Shown here: in pieces, positions 9,131 to 18,076 of the stretch
Position numbering within the stretch: the stretch's first letter is position 1
Layout of the letters: each line of letters opens with the position of its first letter
DNA from: Conidiobolus incongruus B7586
Taxonomy: Eukaryota; Entomophthoromycota; Entomophthoromycetes; Entomophthorales; Conidiobolaceae
Reading direction: 5' to 3'
Length of the DNA: 18,076 nt
Assembly: GCA_000697335.1 (NCBI GenBank)
Contig: JNEM01008506.1
Span: 1-18,076, forward strand
Program-made: the position numbers and the translations under genes
The notes under the pieces: model-generated
What the model saw: the letters and a program-made list of their open reading frames with translations, nothing else
The model's database searches: none
Told to the model about the DNA's origin: nothing

Positions 9131-9730
9131 GTCTTCATGGTATTAAATTTCACATGAATTTAATTAGTTAAAGTTCATAAATTTCAAAATTATATTATAA
9201 TGAGGAATTGAAAATCAAATTAATAGTGTGTTCCAATATGTATAATCAACGAAAAATTCAACAAATATGAAAGTTGACTCTATTGGTTTGGTTTCAATTA
9301 GGATATTTAAGTGTGGCAAGAAATTTAAAAAACTGTAAAATAGATACCATATCATTTGATTGGATAGATTGAAAATTTATTGGCATATATTATGATTGTG
9401 AGAATAGTCAATCATATTTGACAATGAATTGAATAAACTTTACTATGTAACAATAATTTGAATCGTTTTGAATCTTGATTAGAAATTTTTCAAGTGTACT
9501 TCTTCAGATGTTACAATGTTACAATTTTACAATTTAAAATATCCATGCATTGAGATAATTTCATCAGAATTCATAATGAAATTTTTAAAATCACTCAAAT
9601 TGACATTGGAATGATTAATAAATCAAATAATTATTAAATGATTAATTTTGTTTACATTGTTATAATTAATTCAAATTAAAATTTTTATCAAATCTTAATA
9701 TACAAAATAAAACAATTTATACCAACAAAA
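9131..9730. other. AT-rich spacer downstream of the WDR7-like gene
   Basis: Intergenic A/T-rich sequence that should contain the 3' untranslated region of the minus-strand WDR7-like gene. No consensus AATAAA stands out on the minus strand close to the stop. Nothing else is recognised. Confidence 0.6.
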
Positions 9731-12700
9731 TCAAATCTTAAATCTCAATTCGCTAAGGTCATCAGTATTCGACCTTTGAATCACATGGGTATCCTTCTCG
9801 CCATTCAACTGAATAGCTACATCACACCTCTTAGGTGTGTCAAATGCACTTTGGGAAGGTGGTTCCGGCTTCTTGAGGATGAGTTCCCTGTCCGATATCC
9901 ATTCGATGTGGTCCCAATCCAATGCTGGTGATGTGGGCGAAGATGATTGAGACAGTGTACCCAATTGGAACGATCTATAAGCAGCCGACGAGTGATGGGT
10001 GGGGGGAGGCATTTGGAAATGAGTATTGTGATTTGGCACTTTCAGTCTTGATCCGTAATCCAACTGGGGCGTCTTCGAAATGTCTTTCTTATCCTCTGGG
10101 GAAGTTCTGCCGGATCCGGGTGCAGATTGGGAATAATTGCTAGATCGTCGGAATAAACTCTGCAAGCTCGGACTATGGGCGGATGGTGATGGCGATGGCG
10201 ACCTGAAGGATCGCGTGATCAAATCCAGGAACCCCGATGACTGTTGCCAAATGTTCAGAGTTTGGTCCGCTTTCGAATATGAAGCGATGAGTTTGCCATC
10301 GGGACTGATTGCAACCGCTGTAATTTGACCAATGCTTCCTTCGAAAACTTGATATCTTGTGGATGTTCTGACGTCGTAAATTACGACAGCTCCCTCAAAG
10401 GTACCGACCGCTAAACGTTGCGTGGGTTTGTGGAAATCTACAAATGCGTAAGTTTCTACAATATCGAACAATAACAAAGTGGCATCTTGAATTAAAGATT
10501 TTCTGAGGATAGGGTCTTTAGGATCCAAAACTTTGACAAGAGACTCTATCAAAGGTGAAATAAAAGGTACTAACAAACTAGGTCGATTTCGGATGACGTG
10601 AGACAACGCCTTCAAAACACCTGCTCTTGGCGAATCGTTACCATTGTTGAAGTGCGACTCATAAAAGTCCGGTGTAATTTGACCGATCAGGGCCAAACTG
10701 GCGGTAGACGCGAATAGGGCAGGACTAGCTATACAAATATTTAAAATTGCTTGATAGATGATTTTTGCGGATCCCGAACCCGAATCGCCCCACACTTGGG
10801 CCGATCGGAACAGAGGGTAGAGGACCGCTGAGGGATCGACGTGCTTCTCCCACGTGGCGAACCCTTTGGACATCAGATCGATTGCCATCATTCTCAAATC
10901 GGCACTCACTACTTCCGATATCAAGTAAGTTAGGGATCGTGCAATTCGGGGACAAAGGGCAGGATCGATAATGTCGTACTCACTTCCAATAATAGCTAAA
11001 ATCAGACAAGCTCTGATTTGTGTAATGGATTTTGGCGTTGAGTTTTGTGATGCCAGGCGAATGCCCCAATACTGGACAATATTAATCTGTTGATCTTGGG
11101 GATAATGACCGAATGAAGATATGAAACCTACTCGAGTTGCTTGTGAAATTTCTGGACTTAAATCTGGCCAGAATTTAGAAAGATAGAACAAAGATGACGG
11201 TTGGTATTCGCCGCTAACTCGATCTCCCAATAGTGTGCCATATGATGTGGTCAGTTGAATCCAGCTGGTTTCGGGTTTAGATTTTGTAGATAGCACAGGT
11301 TTGGCTAGAGTTAGAATGGGGAGTAAACGTGTAGCCGAAGCAACTGGGGATGTCTTCCATCCAAAATAAGCATCTTGATTGGGTGCAAGGTGGCATGCAG
11401 GAATACCAAATCCATTAGTTGAACGTCCTCGAATACCTAAGCTAAGCATTGATTTAAATGAGAAAGAAGAGTGGTCATAGCATCCTTCTCCAATTGATGG
11501 AATTTCTTCAGGATGTAATAAGGATGAAAGAATAGTGTGTGCCAATCGATGAGCAAGTCCAGAAATAGGTTGGGCGGGAAAATCCTGACTAGATGTGGGG
11601 GATCGAACAGCATTTTGGTTGTTAGGTGAGTAGCTGGGTTCAAATCGACTTTGATGTACTGCATAGATAAATTCTACTCCATTTGTCAAGTTAATTGATG
11701 GAGCGTTTCCATGATGTAAATCGGATAAAAGTCGCTTGATGTTGATAAGATGTATTTGCATCATAGGGGCTGGATTAGGATACGAGTAAATGGGCAATGA
11801 CGTAATAGTATGATGGAGGCCCAACGAAGACCAATTGGGAATTGGAGAATCATGCAAATTCACGCCACAATCCCACTCGAAAGGTCCGTTGGAATCGTCG
11901 AAAATTGTCAACTCACCACTTGGGAAAGACCACAAAAGTTTGGAATCGTCAGTGTAGATGATGACTAATGCATTGCCCTCAGAATTCCATTGGAGTGTTT
12001 TGATTTGACATCGGTTCCCTGGGATCATGCCCAAATTGGCCATGCGTTTCAAAGAGATGATCGAGAGTGAATTGTCTTTGGCTAAACATAGTACTGTGTC
12101 GTTGAGTTGAGAGTTTGCGATAATTGGTATTTGGAATAGTTTAACAATCGGTGAGTGCTGCGTAGTTGAAGAGAATAAGAGCGTATGGGAATTGATCTCC
12201 CAAACATGGATAGATCCATCTGCAGTACCTGCTACCAAGTGGTTTTTAAATTGGGTGCTCATGGTGCTGATGGGATCAATTAAGTATGTGATCGGTTCAC
12301 GTTGACCACTGTCCAACAAGATGATATCGGAGCCGGGAGATGCAAAAGGAAGTAAGTGACTTGAAGGGGTAAAGATATGGGGTAATGGGATTAATAAAAT
12401 AGTTCCATCATCTAAATTACAAATTAATATTATATTCATTGTTGATACAATCAAAAATACATACTGTGGCCTCTAGCCAATTGCGAAACATTTAAACTAA
12501 TTTGCAAAGTTTTTTGTTTGGGTTGATTTTCTACCAAATAGGGATGAGAATCTAAACAAATTAAATTAGCATTTTTGACATAAAAGATTTAATGATATTA
12601 CCTAAATAAGGAAAAGCCAACTTCAAAAAATTTTTCACTTCAAAACTTTGCTTATCAAAGTGATACAAATCAGCATTAAACTTTTTAGAATTAATTTGGT

Positions 12701-14245
12701 TAGTTTGTAAAATACTAAAGTGATTTTGATTGGAAAAGGATAACGAGAAGGATTGGCCTCGGCTATATTATAATTTCAATTAATTTCAATAGATTATATT
12801 TAAAATCATATGAATTACGTTCGATTTGAGTTAAAAGGTAAATTGAGTTCTTTTAAATTCCATTTGGTTAGGGATTGATCTTTAGGAATGAAAGAATAAA
12901 TATATCCTTTCTAAAATACTAGGTTTAGTATAATATCGCCCATGTTTATAAAGGCTGATTACCTTAGTACTAGTTATTAAAATATTATCTTGAAATCGTA
13001 AAACTTTATCCCACGCATCCCTAAATTCCGTAGCTGGTAATGATATATTCTCAGATATGGTAATATTATTCGTTTTGATGGTATATGTGACAATCTAAAA
13101 AAACTATAAGATTAAGAATATAATAAAATGGACTGAATACAAATACCGTTATGAATTTATTGGAGCAAAGACAAAGTTTAAAAATTCCATCATTTGCTCC
13201 TTTCATTGGAAATCCACTAATTGGCATAAAGTCCTTCAAGTATGCTGTCAACAAAACGTCGTATCTCAATGAACTATTGCCAATTTCGTTAAATCTACGC
13301 ACTTCCAAAGTCCCGAATCTGGTAATGACCACCGCATGGAATTTTGCAGCAGAATTGGATGGTGAAGAGGGTAGTTTAAATACTAAAGTATCTTCCTCAC
13401 TGTCAACTTGATTTTTAACCAAGATACCAGAATTTGAGAATTGGTCAGATTTTAAACATTGTACTGGGGAGTAATCATCCCACCAATTGATTATTTTTAA
13501 ATTGTAACCCTCGCCACAAATTAGAAGGTAGTGGTCGATGACTTCTACATGAGTGATAGTTGCTAGTGTTGGAAAATTCAGTTTCAGATAGTTGATGGGC
13601 TGTAAAGTGATGGGATCTAAAACATTCACTGAGGAATCGGATTTACCAACGATTAGCACGTCATTGCCCAAGTTGGGGTTATTGGCATCGGGATTTAAAA
13701 AGAAACGTTTCATAAATGTAATTCTGTTGGCTGGTAATTGAAAATTTAAGCTCAAGTTTGGACATAATGCAAAAGGTTCAATCTATCATAAAAATAATTA
13801 ATAAAAAAAATTAATATATTGTATGAAATTATAATTTAAATAATAAAAATACCTTTAAATTGGTGCCTAAATCATTAGCTAAAAATTTAAATCCCCAAAT
13901 ATTATTATCCAAAGTTGATAAATAAAATTTAAAGAAATCACTATAAATGGGATTATATACTCCTTCTAAATAGTATCCCTTTGAAATATCTAATCTCCAT
14001 AATTAATATACATCCTATAATGTGAATGTTAAGAATAATTTACCTTCACAGACTAAATTGACATTACCAATATCGATATGTTGCCAATCCGCAATTATAG
14101 CGAAAAGAGGATGTTGTTTATTTAAATTTATAACTGCACCTTCATTCGTATTATTATTAGTAGTAGTAGATAACTTTTGAGAGAGAAGAGCTGTAGGATC
14201 GTTAAATAAATGAGATTGTTGAATTGAATTTCCTCCCAACCTCAT
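9731..14245 (-). CDS. WDR7/rabconnectin-3-beta homologue, eight exons
   Basis: Spliced from 14245-14044, 13989-13853, 13782-13147, 13094-12963, 12910-12819, 12762-12602, 12551-12465 and 12411-9731, giving one frame of 1375 residues. All seven introns are GT-AG and 50-70 nt, and every junction keeps phase. The start ATG is preceded by an in-frame stop. Family knowledge: WDR7 pairs with DMXL/Rav1 proteins to promote V-ATPase assembly and endosomal acidification. Seen here: divergent N-terminal WD-type strands; clearer WD units at about 539-561 (AGTADGSIHVWEI) and 615-650; an alpha-solenoid at about 938-1138 with AIDLMSKGFATWEKHVDPSA, matching a WDR7 signature; then a C-terminal WD pair at 1147-1205 (RLAVGTFEGAVVIYDVRT; ITAVAISPDGKLIASYS). 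A Ser/Pro-rich insert (about 1218-1313) separates these from the closing strand WDHIEWISDRELIL. Intron density falls to zero in the last 2.7 kb. Confidence 0.9.
12412..12464 (-). other. Intron 7 of the WDR7-like gene (defines start of exon 8)
   Basis: Donor GTATGT at 12464 and acceptor ATTTAG ending at 12412, 53 nt. Splicing replaces the frame's apparent ATGs (12454 and 12439), which lie inside the intron, and joins ...LARGH to NDGTILL. This is why the long open frame on this strand must not be taken as a gene with its own start. Confidence 0.85.
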
Positions 14246-16027
14246 TCTTGTTGATCTTGTTTATATTCTACGATTATTGAATTAATATAATTTATGAATT
14301 TTTTAATTATATAAATGTTTATGCATTAGTTATTTTTAATTTACATAAGTGACAGTTTAGTTTTTATTTTTATTTGTGAAATTCAGATATTATTATGGGA
14401 AATTGATTAATAATGGATTGGAATCTGTGATTAACAAAAATAGTTATGATTCTTTTTGAGGTAAAATTTATCTATAAATTAAAATAATGATATGAAATTT
14501 TTCTATGAAAAATATATTAATCAGTTTATTGCAACTATGACATATTATTAGCTTAATCTAACTTTATTTCATTTTATATATCATTCAAAATACGGTAATT
14601 CGAAATTCCGATTATTTTATCAGTCCAATTCAATGTGACTTGTATAATAGGATGCTTGAATATATTTTTTAGTTGTTTTAGATTATTATAAATTTTATAA
14701 CTTGAGATTATATTTGAATATAATGCTATATAGATTTTTAAATTCCATAAATTATAAACTAAATATTAGAATTAATTTGTTATCGACTTGAGTCATTAAC
14801 AATGATACCAAAGTTATCCCCTCACAAAACAGTCATTATGGAAAAATATTAGTAATTTTGAATAAGGTATTCTCTTTCATTGAAAGATTCTTGAATTTGA
14901 TTCAATGGAATAATAAACAAAATATACTATTGGTTATAGATTAAAATAAAAAATGATATAATTATTATTTTAAGCTCGAATAACCATTTACTATGTATTA
15001 TCACCAAAAGGCTAAAAATATTTAACTCTATATTATATTTAGTATTTCAAAAAAGGTACTCATTTATTAGAATTACTAATATGAATCTAAAATCTGTTTT
15101 AGATGAATACATAATTAATTTAGAATGATTTCAATATGATATTAAATTGAATGAAAACCATATTAAATTATATTTAAAAAGCTAATGAAAATTTTTATCA
15201 TAAATATGGATACAGGGAAATATAATATTTCTTTAATTTTTGGTCATAGATGACTATTGGTATAATAAAAACATCAAAAATGAGTATAAAATAACCTTGT
15301 ACTAATATGATAACAATTATTGTATAAAAATTTATAAAAATGGAAGATAGTTTTTAATTGAAGTGATTTGAGTCGATTAGAATGAAATCAATACTTTAAT
15401 TTCATATCATTCATTCAAATTATATTTCAAAATAGTTGTATTTTATTGATATTTGAAAAATGTTATGAAATAAGCGTGATAAGTTATTTTAATATCCATT
15501 TAGCTTTAGTCCTCAAAATCTTCATACATTTTTTCAGTTTTTCATCAAGCCTTTTCCAATTTAATATAAGTTATATATTAGAAATGTTTAATAAATAATT
15601 GATTCCATTCAGCTTTGATTGAATGGTTTTATTTGAACGATCCAAGTTTTCTAATATTAGAAATGGTATTTAATTATAAAACTTTAACTAATGGTGGAAT
15701 CAATGATGTTTGAAATCAAATCAAAATTTATCTGGAATCCAAATATTATCATCATGAAGTATAGATTACCAAAAGCTTGAAATATATAGTTAAAATATAT
15801 TTTGAGTAATAAAAATTTGAAAAAGTTTTATGAGTTACTTATTATTAAAGTAATTTAATACCCTCTTTGATTTTATTATCAAGTAATTTTGATAAGTTTT
15901 GGTTGATAATCTTAAATCATTAAAATTTTATTTAAACTTAAAATTTTAAAATTCAAATAATACATCCACCATAATTAGTACTGGAGCTAATTATGTATCA
16001 CTTTCACATCATTTATGATAATTAGTC
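14246..16027. other. Divergent AT-rich intergenic region
   Basis: About 1.8 kb between the starts of the WDR7-like gene (minus) and the dehydrogenase (plus), so it holds both promoters. It is extremely A/T-rich with stops in all frames. No gene, RNA or long repeat is recognised. Short candidate control elements appear only near the dehydrogenase end. Confidence 0.65.
15971..16025 (+). promoter_or_regulatory. Repeated ATAATTAG elements upstream of the dehydrogenase
   Basis: ATAATTAG occurs at 15971-15978 and 16018-16025, with its reverse complement CTAATTAT at 15987-15994, all just upstream of the TATA box. Three copies in 55 nt suggest a binding site for a homeodomain-like or other A/T-preferring regulator. 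In DNA this A/T-rich the pattern could be chance. Confidence 0.25.
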
Positions 16028-16035
16028 TATAAATA
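16028..16035 (+). promoter_or_regulatory. TATA box of the dehydrogenase gene
   Basis: TATAAATA lies 60 nt upstream of the ATG at 16096 and is followed by a locally GC-richer leader (ACTGGGTCTCCACTATCCG), as expected for a transcribed 5' UTR. The same octamer serves NAT copy 2. Confidence 0.6.
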
Positions 16036-16095
16036 CGTTCTACTGGGTCTCCACTATCCGACAGAGTAAATTGTTTACTACTATTTCTGTTCAAA

Positions 16096-17145
16096 ATGTC
16101 AGGTGGTAAATACCAAGAAGTAAAATGCTTAGCTGTCTACAAGGAGGGGGAAGAGCTTAAACCATTTACCTACAATGCCCAAGAGTTGAAAGATAACGAC
16201 GTGGAGATTGAAATTACCCACTGTGCTATCTCTGGTACCGACATCCAGTTGATCAAAAACGACAAAGGCAAAACCAAGTATCCATTTGTCCCAGGTCATG
16301 AAATCATTGGTAAGGTTTGTGCAGTAGGTAAAAATGTTGACAATTTGAAGGAAGGAGATCGTGTTGGTGTAGGTCACCAAATTGGAGCCTGCTTCCAAAA
16401 AGATTGCAACTGTTGTACCTCCAATAAGCCTCATCTCTGCCCTTGCCGCATTTTGGCCTATAACGACAAGTGTTCCGATGAGACCAAGGCCTATGGAGGA
16501 TTTGCAGAAGCCATCCGCGTCCAAAAGGATTTCGTTTTCAAGATTCCAGAATCCATTAAATCTGAAGAGGCTGCTCCATTGATGTGTGCTGGTGTGACTG
16601 TGTTTGGACCCATGCAAAGATTAAATATTAAAGACGGTGATAAAGTTGGAATTGTTGGAATTGGAGGTTTAGGGCACTTGGCAATTCAGTTCGCCAGCAA
16701 ATTGGGAGCTGAAGTATATTGTATATCTGAGCAGGAAGAAAAGGAGGACGACTGCATCAAGCTTGGTGGCAAATGTCATATCAATCTCAACAATACTGAA
16801 GAGCTTTGCAAGATTAATCACAAACTTCAATATCTCTTTGTCACTAAGACAGACAACAACCACTGGGATCATTACCTCAAGTTAATGGATTACTGCGGAA
16901 AAATCATTGTCTTAGCAACACCTCCAACTCCCATCGAGTTCCAAGCAGTGGATTTGGTTGAAAACTGCATTTCCATCATGGGATCTTATATCGGTTCAAT
17001 CGATGAAATTAACAAAACTTTGGAGTTTGCTGATAAGAATGATGTTAGACCTTTGGTTGAAGTTTTAGACATGAATCAAGCCAATGAAGGAATTCAGAGA
17101 GTCAAAGACATGAAAGCCAAGTATCGCGTTGTTCTTAAGAATTGA
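16096..17145 (+). CDS. Cinnamyl-alcohol-dehydrogenase-type MDR oxidoreductase
   Basis: Intronless, 349 residues, full length for the zinc-containing medium-chain dehydrogenase family (CAD/yeast ADH6 type), which interconverts alcohols and aldehydes with NADP(H) in the cytosol. Seen: the GroES-like catalytic domain with GHEIIGKV (67-74) and GDRVGVG (87-93); a cysteine cluster at 99, 104, 106, 107 and 115 where the structural zinc normally binds; CAGVTVFGP (164-172); and the Rossmann motif GIGGLGH (188-194). Odd points: the usual C-H-S/T-D of the catalytic zinc site reads S46-G47-T48-D49, so the first zinc ligand is Ser, although H68, E69 and C164 remain. The residue after VYCIS, often Ser in NADP-binding CADs, is Glu212. 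The structural-zinc spacing is C-x4-C-x2-C-x7-C rather than C-x2-C-x2-C-x7-C. It may have weakened zinc chemistry, another ligand set, or changed cofactor use. The substrate is unknown. Confidence 0.9.
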   Translation: MSGGKYQEVKCLAVYKEGEELKPFTYNAQELKDNDVEIEITHCAISGTDIQLIKNDKGKTKYPFVPGHEIIGKVCAVGKNVDNLKEGDRVGVGHQIGACFQKDCNCCTSNKPHLCPCRILAYNDKCSDETKAYGGFAEAIRVQKDFVFKIPESIKSEEAAPLMCAGVTVFGPMQRLNIKDGDKVGIVGIGGLGHLAIQFASKLGAEVYCISEQEEKEDDCIKLGGKCHINLNNTEELCKINHKLQYLFVTKTDNNHWDHYLKLMDYCGKIIVLATPPTPIEFQAVDLVENCISIMGSYIGSIDEINKTLEFADKNDVRPLVEVLDMNQANEGIQRVKDMKAKYRVVLKN

Positions 17146-17267
17146 ATTCGCTCTAGTTAAATTATCATTAATACTATCTTCTCTTATCATATTCTGTCAT
17201 CAATTGATATATATTATCTTTAACTACTCCATTTCTTATCTATCTTGCTACATTCCTTTATTATGCC

Positions 17268-17273
17268 AATAAA
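17268..17273 (+). terminator. Polyadenylation signal of the dehydrogenase gene
   Basis: AATAAA lies about 120 nt after the stop codon, following a pyrimidine-rich stretch of less A/T-biased sequence that looks like a 3' UTR. Plausible but unproven. Confidence 0.45.
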
Positions 17274-18076
17274 TCATTATTCATTTCCATTAACAAAATA
17301 CATTAAAAAGAACATTTAAAGGTATTAGGACAAATTAATGTATTTTATTAGCTAATTTACCTGTTTTGTTCTGAAAATAATTTGGAAGTTATTAATAGCC
17401 ACCCAACATATATGACATGATATTCAATATTAACTTTTTAAAATATTACTGGTATCTCAAATTTAAAATATTGAAATACTGTAATTTCATTGTACATTAG
17501 AGTCTTGAATATATTAGCATATATAACACTTTATCTATGATATAAATATTTTATATATTTCACCAAAATTCTATAATCTTTATATTTTAACCAACAAGGA
17601 AATTTTATTATTACTTTATAATTTAAATAATGGGAATTTTTTGTAATTGAAAAAAAATAAACATTTTAATATATAAAAAGTAAAAATAACTATATAATTT
17701 AAAATAAATAATTTTTTTTATTTCAAATAACTTTTTATTATATTTTTAATAAAGATTTAACAACTAAAAAATAGTTTTTTTTATTAAAAACTGAAATTTA
17801 ATATTTTACAAACTAATTAAATTTTCCTGTAGAAATTTTCTTTCTTATAAGCTAGTTTTTTAATTGCTTAAACCAATTATAATCACATAAGTTATAATTT
17901 AAAGAATATATTAGATATAGTATTTTTTTCTAGTTATTTTTAATTAAAAAATTTTTTTCAACTTTAAATTTATGTATTTTATAATTATCATACAAAATAA
18001 TAAGTTTTTTTTAAATTATATTAAAAAAAATAATTAAAAATAACTTTATTTAAAAAAACAAATATATAATTTATTA
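17274..18076. other. AT-rich right edge, nothing recognised
   Basis: The A/T content increases toward the end of the window, with many poly-T and poly-A runs. No coding frame, RNA gene or ordered repeat is seen. Confidence 0.7.

Noticed and set aside
12412-12454. ATG-led start of the 907-codon minus-strand frame as a separate gene
   Set aside because: The first residues lie in a GT-AG intron; splicing from 12465 to 12411 keeps frame and completes a WDR7-like protein.
13066-13755. A separate 229-residue minus-strand protein
   Set aside because: Its start codon is a TTG inside exon 3, and its tail after 13147 is read-through into an intron. It is part of the WDR7-like gene.
14015-14245. A separate 76-residue minus-strand protein
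   Set aside because: It is exon 1 of the WDR7-like gene plus read-through into intron 1 after 14044.
16129-16872. Minus-strand ORFs across the dehydrogenase gene
   Set aside because: Antisense shadows of a well-supported coding region.
1-18076. CRISPR array, tRNA or rRNA genes, or a bacterial-style operon
   Set aside because: No regularly spaced direct repeats, no cloverleaf with GTTC-type T-arm that I could confirm by eye, and the introns plus TATA/AATAAA signals point to a eukaryotic genome.

Overview
This window looks like a piece of a very AT-rich nuclear genome, most likely an early-diverging fungus. Conidiobolus-type Entomophthoromycotina would fit, but that assignment is an inference from overall character, not a marker match. 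The evidence is: a eukaryotic gene with seven short (50-70 nt) GT-AG introns; intronless genes with TATA boxes 50-90 nt upstream of the ATG; fungal-style arylamine N-acetyltransferases; long A/T-rich spacers with microsatellites; and GC-richer patches that look like transposon debris.

Layout: an AT-rich left edge with a (TA)n tract and a roughly 440-bp dispersed repeat (copy A, about 499-935). Two same-strand, intronless arylamine N-acetyltransferase (NAT) genes follow (1428-2420 and 4257-5261), separated by about 1.8 kb of AT-rich DNA carrying an ATT microsatellite. An LTR-like island with a TATA box and a polyadenylation signal lies at about 5724-6012. Next comes a third NAT copy, inverted and ruined (about 6150-6990), and then a GC-richer patch (about 7150-8660) holding a fossil gag-like segment and an orphan ORF. 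Repeat copy B (about 8703-9130) sits beside this patch and could be the LTR of the same fossil.

The right half is host housekeeping. A WDR7/rabconnectin-3-beta homologue lies on the minus strand (9731-14245). I rebuilt it from eight exons into one continuous 1375-residue frame. A cinnamyl-alcohol-dehydrogenase-type medium-chain dehydrogenase lies on the plus strand (16096-17145). These two are transcribed divergently from a 1.85-kb AT-rich spacer.

Functionally, the left half is a small family of xenobiotic or arylamine acetyltransferases undergoing duplication and decay among mobile-element remains. WDR7 acts with DMXL/Rav1 proteins in V-ATPase assembly. The dehydrogenase has lost the usual catalytic-zinc cysteine, which makes it the most biochemically odd intact gene here. 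I found no convincing wholly new multi-gene system; the best leads are the unusual dehydrogenase site, the NAT family decay, and the orphan ORF in the transposon patch.
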